Origin: Lycorma delicatula
Taxonomy: Eukaryota > Arthropoda > Insecta > Hemiptera > Fulgoridae
Assembly (NCBI RefSeq): GCF_047948215.1
Contig: NC_134455.1
Span: forward strand, 222,312,526 to 222,376,525
Direction of reading: 5' to 3'
DNA length: 64,000 bases
The notes beneath the pieces were generated by a model. It was given only the letters and a program-made list of their open reading frames with translations, was not told the DNA's origin and ran no database searches. This document shows, in pieces, positions 1 through 10,945 of this stretch (within the stretch, counting starts at the first letter, position 1; the number at the start of each line of letters is the position of its first letter). The translations under genes were made by a program, and so were the position numbers.

Positions 1-2011
1 TGTATGTTTCGCAGTATCCACCTTACTACAACACACAGCGGGGGAACTACGTTTGCCGAACCTATGCAAATAGTACTCGAAAGTCCCATGACCTGTTAAC
101 ATTTGTGTCATGAAGAAATTCATTTCGCCATGATCCCTATTTAGCTAAAAGTTTATATCTGTATTAGCCGCCTGATCCAATTAGAACCTCAACCTATCAT
201 CCATATAATTTTCCAGGAATTTCTCGTAGCTCCCATCGAATCATGTTTCCTCATATCTTCATATCGCTTTAATCGTTATATCACTTGCAGCTCAATTGGC
301 GGGGCTGAAGCTAGCAAACAGGCTGCGTCATATGAAACGGTCATATATCCAGATATCACGGCCAACAACGTACGGCAATGTAACTTTGAAGACGAGTTAA
401 ATTTCTTCTAACATCTACGGCGGCGTAGATGTAACTGTAAACACTATTAATCTTCTCTTGGAAGCTCTCGGAGCAGATTGAGTAGAAAGCAACATGTTCA
501 GCGACTTAAAAGTCTTCTCAGATCTCGCGCAAGAGTCAAGAATGTGTTGCGTAAACTTAAAGGATTTATCAATCCTAACACCAAAATAATTAATGTTTTC
601 ACTGAATTGCAACGATTGGTTACCCAATCTCAGGTCTACTCCGCCAATACGTCTTCTTCCCGTTAGAGTGAAGAACATACATTTCTGTGGAGCAAGGAGC
701 CCTTGATTCATCCAGTTACTAATACTAGTTAACGCCATATTGCCACGTTCCTCTGTATCTGCTTCCGTCCTGCCACTCACCAAGACTATCGTCGGCATAC
801 GCCACTAATTGGATAACTATCGGCATGGGAAGGTTAAGAACCCCATTTTAATCAATAATCATAATAGGGAGCCCAGAACTGACCCCTAAGGCAGCCCGCC
901 AAAGACTTGGAATCTTAATTTACCTCCCAATGTGTCGGCCTCATTCACCATTCAGTCAAGTACTCTGCTATTGGTCTTCTTAGATAGGTACTAATTCCCT
1001 TCCTCGTGAGCGCTGTCATTGAATCTCAGGTAAACAGACCCTAACGCATTGCATAATACACCAGAAAAATGATCGTGGACATTTTCCTGGTCCTCCAGGT
1101 GCCTCTTCTTTCCGTAACAGCCCAGCTAACCACTTTCTGAATAGCCTGCACCATGAATCGTCCTTTCCAGAAGCCGTACTGACTTATATGAATTAAGTCC
1201 CGCATTAAGTTCCTCAATCATACGAGACGCTAGCACCCTTTCCACAGCCTTCCCCATGTTGTTAATTAAACATAGTGGTCTATAATTAACATTAGGCACG
1301 TTTTCAGCAGATTTCGAAAGGAAATCTTTCCACCACTTGGGAAAGCTTTTGGTCTCAAGACCAAAAGTAACAATGTCACTCAGCTCCCAGGGAACTTTAC
1401 TTGCTAGACCTTTTAAGACCGCGGCCGGTATTCCATCAGATCCGGAGCTCTTGCGACCACGTATCAATTGAATCGCTTTGACTATTTCCTCCTGCGTGAA
1501 TCTCTTACGATCACATTCTATGATTTCGGTTAAGCCACTCTCCTCCCTGTTGAAGAGTTTAGATATCGGTCTAGAAGCAAACTCTTCCAAGAGCACGGGT
1601 AATCGCCTACCAAACCGATTCATTATAATCCGATAGGACCGCCCCCACGGATCCGCGCCGAGTTCACCACATAACTCCCGCCATTACATCTCTTTTGACC
1701 TTTTAATCTCGTAGTTCAGAACGCGTCTCGCATTGACATAACTCATGGCAGCCTCTTATACTCTTCACCACCAACCACTCTCAACCGCTGCTTTATGCGT
1801 CGCTACCACTGTAGGTTCCTCCTAATTTGAGCAATATTTTCCAATAGACCGGATGATACCTACCCACTGCCTTTGGTATTTGACCAATCTCCTGTATTAT
1901 AATCTCTTGAAGAACTTCAGGTGACAGCCTTTGACCATCTGCCAGCTGTCTTACGACATTGTCTACGACTGTTGCAACCTGTCTCCGACTCAATCTCGAT
2001 GGCCTTAGCAC
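1..2011 (-). pseudogene. R-a ORF2 reverse transcriptase and C-terminal domain (broken, cut by window edge)
   Basis: The linker at 1793-2011 matches the segment before the reverse transcriptase of the neighbour (K-Y-H-P-V-Y-W type motif). The block at 1126-1623 holds early RT motifs: G-S-D-G-I-P-A-A near the start and N-Y-R-P-L-C-L-I later. The Y-A-D-D active site is readable at 788-799. The block 415-798 continues to the thumb region. At 1-120 a degenerate M-L-T-G-H-G-T-F segment and a K-H-T triplet mark the start of the C-terminal Cys/His region, which runs off the window. Several frameshifts and stops separate the blocks. Confidence 0.75.
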
Positions 2012-2021
2012 TGCAGCTGTT

Positions 2022-2647
2022 TTAGTTAGGGGGGTCTTCGATCTCTAAGATCGTGGCAAGATGGTCACTGGCATTCTCGTTCTGCAGGTCCCTTCTGCTG
2101 CACCTGGAGTGGTCCCAGCCTCCACCCAAGGTGGTCAATTCCAGCACAGACTGATGCCCTCTCGCTTCAAATGTAGGCGTCTGATCATTTAAGCAGTATA
2201 AAGTAGTAGATATCATAAATTCTGTCAGGTCTTCGCCTCTTATATTCGTATAAGAACTGCATGCCACGACGGCCTTACAATTAAGGTCGCTCATCAGGAT
2301 GACCTTTTTCGGGGATCTTGTAACGACGTCATGAATATTCCATATATAGTTTTCGAAGTCTTGATAGTCGCAATTTGAGCTGACATAAGCCCCTATCAAA
2401 ACAGTATCTGTCAATTAAATAGCTATGATATCCTGAGCTCTATGAAACAATTGTAAGCCCCATTTGCCACCGATATTGCGTATGGCAACAACTTCCACCA
2501 TATCTGAGCACCACTCTCTCTTTGCGACTGTAAACCGATTAGGCTCCATCGTGATGAAGAAATCAGCTCCCAGACCATTAGCTAGTTCCCCTACTACATC
2601 GTGGGAGAGATACTCCTATTTGCATTAGTTAAAACAGCCCTAATCAT
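2022..2647 (-). pseudogene. R-a ORF2 N-terminus, APE-like endonuclease (broken)
   Basis: The ATG at 2645-2647 overlaps the ORF1 stop by 8 bases (ATGATTAG). The downstream translation has an M-E-P-N motif near 2540 and an open block at 2022-2414 with I-G-A-Y-V-S-S-N-C, L-M-S-D-L-N-C-K, Y-T-N-I-R-G and the terminal S-D-H motif of the endonuclease. The same motifs occur in the neighbouring element. This enzyme family nicks target DNA to prime reverse transcription. Stops and frameshifts make it inactive. Confidence 0.7.
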
Positions 2648-3784
2648 GCTTCACATAAAGCACACGTCAAACCTCCGATGCAATGATCAATACTACTACA
2701 ATTCAGACATTTCATTCCCTCCCTACACTCTCGAATCTTATGACCCCTACCCCCACAATTGTAACAGCGATTGGCCCGATTGGGCTCATGACAGTCTGCA
2801 CACCGATAACCGGTGCTCCAGCATCCGTAAATTGTAAATTCGCGGCCTTATCGCCGAGTGCATCTGTAAATTGAGCAGCCTTCTCAGAGCCTTTGATTCA
2901 GATTTGTAACTCGTCCGTGTTGACCTTCCGAAATGAAAGAACCTCACCGGCTTCTTCTTCAGTAATAGAAGACTTAATGGTTTTAAGTAGGTCGGCGTAG
3001 TATCTACCTTGTGCTTTGACTATGACCACCCTGATGTCCTCATCAGGAGGAGTCTATCTCCTTACAGATAAACATCTCGATCTTGAGCTACTTGATCTCT
3101 TGGTAGTGCTATGAAGAGCCACAACCACCGGTTTCTCACTTTTCTTAAATAAAAATACTAAGATCTTTCTAATAATTGCCCCAGTAGAGCCACCTGGCAA
3201 CACAAACACCGGAGCTGGAGACTTTACTAACACTTGCCTAATAGACTTCAGGATTACTTCCGACGCCCCTCGGTACCCTCAAACCAGTTATAATAAATGC
3301 TGTATTTGCTTCTATGAATTACCTCGATATCTTCACCCATAAGTGGCGACACTTCGTACACGACATCTCCGTGCTTGAATGTAGCATTGCGGGATTTATC
3401 TTCCTCATTTCTCCCAGCCCGGGCATAATCATGTGTACTATTCTCTTCAGCAATATTCTTCACTTTTCTAACCTTGTTAAGTAAAGCCGATGGCCATCTC
3501 AACGACAGTTGATCTAACAATTCTACATCTGTCAAATACCCAGCAAGGGCATCCACTCTTAACTCATCAGTCTGACTAGCTTGGTTAATGCCAGTTATCG
3601 GGGCCGAAATCACGCATAATTGCCTGAATGTTTTATACAGGTCACACAAACTCTTAAGATGTTCTCTAATATAACTTTCCACATCTCTGCACAGATTCTG
3701 CTGCAATGGAATAATACACTCACCTAATTGTAAGGTCAATGTCTCTGTTGCCTCCGGGGGAGTTCTTCCTCCTCAGATTATACC
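2640..3784 (-). pseudogene. R-a ORF1, gag-like RNA-binding protein (broken)
   Basis: An open block at 3254-3739 continues, after stops and shifts, through a stretch that aligns with the middle of ORF1 of the neighbouring element (for example a Y-A-D-L-L-K motif near 2990-3010). It ends in zinc knuckles. One knuckle at about 2730-2790 reads CX2CX4HX4C (C-Y-N-C-G-G-R-G-H). A degenerate Cys pair lies before it and a C-L-N-C segment after it. Such ORF1 proteins bind element RNA in ribonucleoprotein particles. No start codon is visible because the frame runs into the younger element at 3785. The frame probably ended in CAT-GAT-TAG at 2640-2645, overlapping the ORF2 ATG. Confidence 0.7.
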
Positions 3785-3799
3785 TTTTTTTTTTTTTTT

Positions 3800-4222
3800 C
3801 CCCTACTCTCCCCGACCGGATATCCATTTAAGAATACTCAGTCAGGGAGAGTGTCCTTTTACTCTAAGGGAGTGTCCCCCGCCCACCGGTTGTACACCCG
3901 GCACGGCAGGTTAGCTCCCCCGGTCTCGGATCTTTAATTTTATTTTATTCGCCTGCCTCTAATCCCCCGCCTCGGAGACGGGGTATGGCTACGCCACCTC
4001 CCATCCCCTCAGCAGGGAACCGGGTCTCGGTCATTATGTCTTTGCCTCTAATCAGCGGTACCGCCCTCACTAAGCACCGAGGCACCCGCAGGAGCGGCAC
4101 CGCCAACCGGGACTCGATCTTTTATTTGTCCCACACTCCCCAGGAGTTCCCCTCCTTCTCAGGAACCCGCACACCACGGCGTACGGGCCCTCCACGGAGG
4201 GACTGTCCTCCCTACCCTAATT
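3800..4222 (-). other. R-b 3' untranslated region
   Basis: About 420 bases between the ORF2 stop and the poly(A) tract. It is markedly richer in C and G than the surroundings and full of short C-rich runs, with no long frame that resembles a protein. Its place between the ORF2 stop and the T run makes it the 3' UTR, which in this class of element usually carries the signal recognised by the reverse transcriptase. Confidence 0.7.
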
Positions 4223-5345
4223 TCACAAACCCCTTTTTTTGTCCTCTTCTTCCTTGGTGCGTAAGATTTCCCCGGCAAACCTACGGAACCAATCCCAGTT
4301 ATCGTCACTATAGACCATACAATTTAAGAGGTTTTCAGGTGTAAGTCCGTTGTCCGAAATTTCTCTTCTATTTGGAGCCCATCTTGGGCATACAAACACA
4401 GTGTGTTCCGCATCATCAGTCTCTGGACAGTACACACATTGTGGGGTAGGTCTTTTTCCAATTCTAAACAGATAATGGCCGAACGAGCCATGCCCCATCA
4501 ACAGTTGTGTCGTATAAAATTCTACATTACCTATTCTATTACTAGTCCACATATTTATGTTGGGGATTAGTCGCCTGGTCCAATCCCCAACTCTAGAGTG
4601 TGTCCATGTATCCTGCCACTCTTGATCAGTTAGCCGTTCAATCTCATCTTTGGACATACCCCTATATCTAAATGTTCTTTGTTTAATTTGTAAATCAATG
4701 GGTAGAACCTTCGTTAGTATACACAACGCGTCGTATGACACTGTTCTGTATCCCGCGGCTACACGCAGTAAAGCAAGCCTGTGTACTATTTTTAATTTTG
4801 TTTTGTTTCTCTGAATATTCATTGTATCTCCCCATATCGGGGCCGCATATAAAATTGCTGACGTGGTAGCCGCAGTTATCAGTCTCCTTATTACCATTTT
4901 CGGTGTACCATGGTTCTGGAAAAGAGTCCTCAATGCCTTAATCAAAGGGGTGACCTTGTTACAAATCATCTCTACGTGTTTGCTAAATCTTAGACTTTTA
5001 TCCAAAAGAACCCCTAAATACTTTGCTTCTTTGACCTCCTTAATTCTCTCTCCTCTAATGTTTATATTGAGGTTTCTAATAGGTCTTCTACCTGAAAACA
5101 CCAAACAACAGGATTTGTTAGGGGATATCTGTAGCATGCTTCCTACCAGCCATTCATCAATTATTCGTAACGCCTGATTTGCTTTATCCTCTAGGTTATT
5201 AACTTCTCTGTCTTCTACTAGGATAGCAATGTCATCAGCATATGCAACAACAACAACCCCCTCGGGATAATCTAATCTAAAAATTTTGTCATAAAAAAAT
5301 ATTCCACAGTATAGGCCCAAGGACTGATCCTTGTGGAACTCCTCC
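4223..5345 (-). pseudogene. R-b ORF2, C-terminal half: RT active site to Cys/His domain
   Basis: This block opens just after the P-Q-G-S-V-L-G motif, across a frameshift in a 7-base run at 5293-5299. It carries the catalytic Y-A-D-D at 5231-5242. Downstream are the Y-L-G-V motif of the palm/thumb boundary, the G-H-G-S-F segment and a C-terminal Cys/His motif C-V-Y-C-X7-H-X4-C (H in the E-H-T triplet), seen near 4395-4445. The protein ends with a Lys/Glu-rich tail at 4223. Apart from the frameshift the block is fully open for about 370 codons, so decay is slight. Confidence 0.85.
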
Positions 5346-6134
5346 AAATATCTCAAATGTGGATTTTCCTTCTAACGTTTTAACCTCAATAAATCTATGG
5401 TAAAGGTATTGATTAATCTGGTTGACTAGATAATCACTTATATTCATGGCTTGTAATGCTGTGATAATGGCTCTCCAAGGAACAGATCCAAAAGCATTTT
5501 TTATATCCAACATTATAATAAGTGAGATTTTCCTAGTTCTCCACGTGCCGTTTCTACTATTTAATGCCCAGGTCTTAACTTTGTCGATCGCGTTTATCGT
5601 AGACCGGCCTTTTCTAAAACCATATTGCTCCGCATGTAAACAACCTTTTTCCTCGATTTCTTCTCTGAGTCGAGTTTCTAGTAATCTTTCGACTACCTTA
5701 CCCATGCTATTTATTAGTGTGATTGGTCTGTATCCTACTTCTTCTTGGTTTGGTCCTATTTTAGGAATGAAAACAGTTCTGGCTTCTTTCCAACTATTGG
5801 GGAAGTTACGGTTTTGTAAGCCATAACTTGCAACATCCATTAATTCCCAGGGTATGATCCTGGCAAGGTATTTAATGATGGCGGCAGGTATGCCATCCGG
5901 TCCTGGACTTTTTTTATTTTTTAATTTCATGATGGCTTCCAAAACCTCCTTTTGAGTGAACCTGCCAGCCTGACACTCAATTACCTCTCTATTGAGATCT
6001 TCTATTCTGGGAAATAACAATTTAACCTGTCGTGCCGACATTTCAGCACTCAATGTCGGCACGTATCTTCCCAGGCGTTTGGTCACTATCCTAAATGCCT
6101 TTCCCCAGGGATCTTCGTTAAGCTCTTCACACAA
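5289..6134 (-). pseudogene. R-b ORF2, reverse transcriptase fingers and palm
   Basis: An open block of 281 codons holds the early RT motifs in order: S-P-G-P-D-G-I-P, a Y-R-P-I-T-L-I motif, E-Q-Y-G-F-R-K-G, L-D-I-K-N-A-F (first catalytic Asp) and V-P-Q-G-S-V-L-G-P. It is joined to the endonuclease block by a frameshift in a 9-base run (6148-6156) and to the Y-A-D-D block by another at 5293-5299. Reverse transcriptase of this clade copies element RNA at the nicked target. Confidence 0.85.
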
Positions 6135-7122
6135 CTCCAGCCATTTCTTTTTTTTTAGCTTGTGTGATAAGGAAGTTAAGTATTTTCCTAGCTTGTCTGT
6201 ATTGCTCTATCGCAAGACGCCCTTCTTCTTCCATTCTATTTCTAGCGCGTAATCTCTGAGCTGCTCTTTTGTATCGTTGCATGATTCTTCTCTGCTCTTC
6301 TATCTCTACAGACCACCAATAAACCGGGTGATATTTATTGTTACTCGGCGGTATTTTAGCTATCTCCTCTTTAATTATATCCTGGAACGCCTCGGGAGTT
6401 ATTTGTGGACAATTTTTGATTCTGTTTGCTGCGTTGTTTGTAACGCGGTGAATCTGTTGTTCTGTCATTCTACTGAAGATGTTTAACTGTCTTCTTCCTG
6501 GTGGGTACTCTCTAAGGGTGACTAAAATGGCCCTATGGTCACTAGCAGTTTCTTCGTTAAAGACCTCGAAGTCGATTGAGTCAGTACGGATCCTACTGTC
6601 GATTATAACCAAATCAATTATCGAATTATGTCCTCTTGCGCTATAAGTGGCGGTCCCGTCGTTAACACAATTCGCGCCATTAGCCTCAAGCAGTTCCTCT
6701 AGTATTCTTCCTCTAATATTTGTGTAGGCCGCACCAGCTAGCGCTGTCTTACAATTGAAATCGCCTAGAACAAGCGTTCTCTTACAGGAGCGCGTCATGA
6801 CTTGCTGTAAGTCAAAAAGTCTATTTTTAAAGGCTTCCGTAGTACAATTAGGACTAATGTAAATTCCTATTATTATTATATTGCTTAACTCTACGGCTAC
6901 CATACCATCACCCCTATGATACAGGTTGTAGTCCACATTGCCAGCAATCCTTCTGATGGCCACATCCCCATTCCTGTCAGTCACCCAATGTCCCCTGGCC
7001 GCCAAGTACACATTTGGTTCCGTGGCCACCAAGAAGTCGGCATCGTACCTTGTTGCAATCTCCTCAGACAGATCACAAGACAAGCGACTTCTATTATTAT
7101 TAATTAGTATTACTTTAGTCAT
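6127..7122 (-). pseudogene. R-b ORF2, N-terminal endonuclease
   Basis: The first ATG is at 7120-7122 inside the overlap ATGACTAA with the ORF1 stop. The in-frame sequence upstream is open but has no ATG. Endonuclease motifs appear in order: A-T-E-P-N (metal-binding Glu), I-I-G-I-Y-I-S-P, L-G-D-F-N-C-K, Y-S-A-R-G-H-N-S and the C-terminal S-D-H. The basic Arg/Lys-rich stretch near 6150-6300 is the linker to the reverse transcriptase. The frame is lost in the 9-base run at 6148-6156. Confidence 0.85.
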
Positions 7123-8404
7123 GACCTTTGTTACAGCACGGGTTCCCGGTCCTATGTGAAGTGGATCCACAGTCCAGGCATATGGTCGCCTCCTTGCAAT
7201 CTTTAATTACATGGCCGGGTTTACCACAGTTGAAGCAGAGGTTTGAACGGTCCTGGCCTCTGCACTCTCTTCTGCTGTGACCGACATCCCAACATCGATG
7301 ACATTTCTCTATATCCGTCCGGATGTAGGCCCTGCAACTCACCCACCCTACTCTCAGCCTTGCTGCAATTAATTTCTTGCATTCCTTTGACTTGTGACCA
7401 CCGTGGCATTTTTTGTGTTTCCAAATGCCTCCCTTAGTGATGTGACCTGAAAGTTTTCTCCTTGTCCTAGTACCTTCTCTACCGCTTCCCTGATCTCTCG
7501 CTCAGTAGTGTCGCCTAGCATGTCTTTTACATGAACAACTGTTCTACGGTCTCCTCTTGTTCTTATATCCACCTGGAGATCCTCTGCTCTGTTCTTCAGC
7601 AGGGAGGAAAACTCCCCCGCCTTCTGTGCCCCACTAATTCGGACCTCTAGTTGTTGATCCCTTCTCTGTTTAATTGACAGTATTTCGCCGGCCTCCTTAA
7701 CCTTAACCTTTTCTTTCATGGTTTTCAACAGATCGGCATAAGATTTACCGGGGGTCCTTACTACGACCGTTTTACTTTCAACGACCGGGGGGGTTCCCCT
7801 TCTTGTTGATACCGACCTCGACCTTGCCCTCCCTTGTTCGCTCAGGCTGGGGAGTAACATCCTCGGCAAGGTCTTACCCTTCCTCATCATGTATATTACT
7901 ATTTTCCTCACTATGATGCCCGCTGGACCACTGGGAACCACAAAGACAACTGACTCCAGCTTACCTACAGCTCTTCGTAAGGCCTTTATAATATGAGAGG
8001 CCATTATCTTATCTCCTTCTCTAGAATCATAGATTACCGTGTACCTAGTTCCGGTATTTGTGATCTTTCCATCTTCGAGGATGGTGGAGTCTTGTAAGAT
8101 CATTGCCCCAGGTGCCGTCCCAGCATACCGGCTGGATGGCTTTAATCCATTTAAATCGATGAAAAGATTATACCTGCCTCGAGCGTTTCTGCCCCTTCTC
8201 CGCCCTCATCTCAACGTCCATCTCTTCAGTAAAACGTCTTGAATCGCCAACATTTTTAGTACTCGATGTCGTGGGTTTTGAATCACAAACCACTCTGAAC
8301 TGCGAGCGCCTTTGACTACCAGTCCCCACAGTTTCGCTCGCTGTTGCGCGTCGTCCGTCTTTAGCCGCTACATTCTTTTCTTTTCGTTTAGACTTCGGGT
8401 CCAT
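7115..8404 (-). pseudogene. R-b ORF1, gag-like protein with three zinc knuckles
   Basis: The ATG at 8402-8404 opens a basic N-terminus (M-D-P-K-S-K-R-K). A one-base shift near 8170 leads into a block that runs to 7369, and a second shift near 7362 leads into the C-terminal block. The middle contains Y-A-D-L-L-K-T-M and an R-S-R-S-V type basic stretch. The C-terminal block carries three CCHC knuckles at about 7120-7305: C-H-R-C-X4-H-X4-C, C-F-N-C-X4-H-X4-C and C-L-D-C-X4-H-X4-C. The protein ends G-H-D just before TAA at 7115-7117. ORF1 proteins of this type package the element RNA. Confidence 0.85.
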
Positions 8405-8530
8405 GTTTTTAATAACCGTTTAGCTGCTATACGATTACAGTGGGATTGAAAAAGAGTTCAGCTACCACTAACGTGTACTATTTCTAAGTCTGAGTAATTT
8501 GATTACCTACTTGACTACGTTCGGGAGGAA
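8405..8530 (-). other. R-b probable 5' untranslated region
   Basis: About 125 bases upstream of the ORF1 ATG without a coding signal. The outer end is an estimate: sequence character changes near 8530, but no target-site duplication or tail of another element marks it. If R-b is full length, its internal promoter should lie here. Confidence 0.35.
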
Positions 8531-10389
8531 GCTCTTTTTAAAACCACCCTAATTTCTCACTGGTACTTTCAAATTCAAAACCGAAACCGGAATCAGCTCT
8601 CAAAATCGCTTCCAATGATACCCCAGTTGCCCCTTTTTGGGAATCAAAAAAAAAATTGGGGGTACCAAAATGTATCCGTCCAAAAATGAGGTCGGGAAAA
8701 AATTGGTGGGTGCCCCAAAATTTTGGGGATACCCGGATCAATGGAGATCCAGGGAGAAAGGGTTGTAAAGGAAAAGAATAGGGAGATACCTAGGAAATAC
8801 AAATTCTCTAATAAAAGCTTGCCGGACTTAGAAAATATTCGTTCTAGAGTAAAAATATGAAAAGTTTTACAAGTTCTTGTTTACGCTAATTCACAATGAC
8901 GTCACTTACCTGTATTATCAAGACAATCCACTTAGAAATTTTCTTCATGCATTAGAGGTTAAATCCGACCAATTCACTCTAGTTTAATATAGGAAAAACA
9001 CAAAATTCGAATAGCTCAGTAGTCCGAAAATCAATTATCACCAATTTTATAGACGTGTCCAGTAAAATTCCACAACAGTTCCGTATCACCAATTCAAAAA
9101 AAAAAAATAAACCAAAAAGTCTAAAAGATCGCAGAGCGAAACGCAACACGGTTACCACTAGTAGTAGTAGTAGCAGTAGTAGTAGTGATTACGTCGAGAT
9201 CGAACTCGACATAATCATCTTCTATGATTATCGAAACAAAAAAAAAACCAACGAGTATAACTCCCAATCATATTATCATATTCCAAGCGTAGTGGGATAA
9301 AAAACATCTTTTCTATAAACCACTGTCAGCTCATTTACATTAACTATATCAGCCTTATAAATACTAATTGGTGCTCTTTTAAGCTCATCAAATTTTTGTA
9401 TAGCAGTCAAACGTTAAACTGTTAATAATTACTAAATGTAACAATAATAAACAACATATAATTCATACATGTAAGTTATGTATAAATATTATAACACATT
9501 CAGTAAAATTAAAATAAATTAATAACAGTATATTTCTAATACAGAGATTTTATTTAGCACGGTGAAAACTAACTCAACTTTGGTAACTCGTACCAATACC
9601 AATTTAACTCTTTTACATATATTTTCATATGCACTTCATTAGTATTTTCTTATTAAGAATCGACAGATCTTGGCAGTTTTTATATATCTCCATTATTCTG
9701 AATACAATAAACCGCTTCTTTATGTTCAAATAACTCATTGTTCTTTCTACTGTAAAGTAAAGGATGGGCTACTGAAACGGGCGAGATTATAAAAATAAGA
9801 TTTTTCCGTTAATGTTCGGTTACGTTCGACAACAACAGATTCTTCTATCTGTAGCATTTGATTTTAATAGAGCGTTAGACCGATGAAGATGACGCATTCT
9901 TCAAATATGACCATAGTTTTATACAGTGGCTTTTTCCACCATCGGAAATAGCCATTGTATAATGGCTATTATACAATGGCTATTTATTACAATGGTTATT
10001 TATTACAATAGCGGTGCAAATAGCATTCATCGGAATGATACGGTATCACCGTATAATGCCCTGTTTTTTCCATCAAGATAAATAATTGCTAAGCAATCGG
10101 TTTAACATTGAACTAGAAGTCTCCTGATAAACAAAGAAATGTACGAACACCTGAAAACATAATCCCATTGACAGATACAATATTACAAAGCACCAAGCAA
10201 TCTGTCCGTTGACATTCAGTGTCGTTCGACTGGTCGAACACCAGTAATCAGATGATTCTTCATAAGGGTTTGCCCATGTATCTATGTAGAATTCAATGTC
10301 GTACCTCATTAAATGAGGCTGACCGAGGTAATAATAAAACTTTTGAATCTTATTAACGTTAAAAAAGACGATATTCATGACGTGTAAAC
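8531..10389. other. AT-rich intergenic stretch with short simple repeats
   Basis: No recognisable gene. 8538-8760 has several short runs of A, G and C and one 67-codon open frame without similarity that I can name. 9055-9300 is an open frame without ATG that contains a serine run coded by an AGT repeat. 9950-10012 has four imperfect copies of a unit resembling TACAATGGCTATTTAT. A 123-codon minus frame at 10073-10444 overlaps the transposase relic and is probably a shadow. Confidence 0.5.
9159..9188. repeat. (AGT)n trinucleotide repeat
   Basis: About ten AGT units with one AGC interruption. In the plus frame it would code a run of serines inside an otherwise unrecognised 81-codon open frame (9055-9300, no ATG, basic before and acidic after the serines). 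Confidence 0.8.
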
Positions 10390-10945
10390 AAATACCACTT
10401 ATGCGGAAGTGAAAATAAACAAAACTTCCGGTACTGGACAACAAAAACTTAAATAAAATTTGTCAATACCATTACATAGCACTAAAGTCACCTTATTGTG
10501 TGCAATACCGTATTGTTATATGCGGTTTGGTATACTGTGGAATAATCTCATTTATATACATATAAATTTTTTTTTGAAAATATTAACGGGAATAATGTTA
10601 CAGTCCCATCAGACAGATATGTCCGAATGATTGAAGAATTTTTGTCTTCTCAAATATTGAAGAAACGTAAAATCAATAAAGACATCTGTTTACAACAGGA
10701 AGGAGTGATAAAACACATAGCCAAGCGATCCATGAATTTTATTAAACGATATTTTCCAGCCATTACCTTTACTCCAGATATTAAAAGATTCCTTGGGCGT
10801 CGAGGTAGCTCATAGAATATGATTTTTTTTTGGTGGGACTGTTGAAAGAGTAAGTTATTTAGTTATCCACCTCCATTAAACGTTGAGAAACTAAAAAGAA
10901 CAAACTATCACAATGATACCGCAATTTCTGCTAATTTGTTAGTGT
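10390..10945 (+). pseudogene. Relic of a Tc1/mariner-type transposase
   Basis: Several frames together recover a mariner-like transposase. N-K-Q-N-F-R-Y-W lies near 10410-10435 and P-L-H-S-T-K-V-T near 10470-10495. F-F-F-E-N followed by S-D-R-Y-V lies at 10570-10625. Q-Q-E-G-V stands where these enzymes have Q-Q-D-G-A (second catalytic Asp, here Glu), and K-S-K-L-F-S-Y-P-P lies near 10845-10875. The same motifs occur in the complete element at 14384-15723. Stops, shifts and the lost Asp make it dead. Terminal repeats were not identified. Confidence 0.7.

Larger units (their letters stand above)
1..3784 (-). mobile_element. R-a: old, decayed R1-like non-LTR retrotransposon
   Basis: Reading leftward from 3784 the order is ORF1 (gag-like, CCHC knuckles), then ORF2 with endonuclease, reverse transcriptase and C-terminal Cys/His region. 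The left window edge cuts the C-terminal domain. Each block aligns with the better preserved element at 3785-8530 but with many substitutions, stops and frameshifts, so this is an older member of the same family. Its right end touches the poly(A) tail of that element while its ORF1 reading frame is still open, which suggests it was interrupted by the younger insertion. The 5' remainder was not found beyond 8530. Assignment to the R1-like group rests on ORF layout and motifs, not on a search. Confidence 0.85.
3785..8530 (-). mobile_element. R-b: near-complete R1-like non-LTR retrotransposon with poly(A) tail
   Basis: A 15-base T run at 3785-3799 is the poly(A) tail in minus orientation. It is followed by a GC-richer 3' UTR (3800-4222), ORF2 (4223-7122), ORF1 (7115-8404) and a short 5' UTR. 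The ORF1 stop and the ORF2 ATG overlap as ATGACTAA at 7115-7122. Four single-base frameshifts break the reading frames (near 8170, 7362, 6150 and 5296), two of them in runs of one base. I saw no nonsense codon in the correct frames. The exact 5' end is not determined and no target-site duplication was recognised. Confidence 0.88.

Noticed and set aside
10073..10444. 123-codon minus frame with hydrophobic stretches
   Set aside because: Overlaps the plus-strand transposase relic and has no recognisable domain; hydrophobic residues follow from AT-rich codons.
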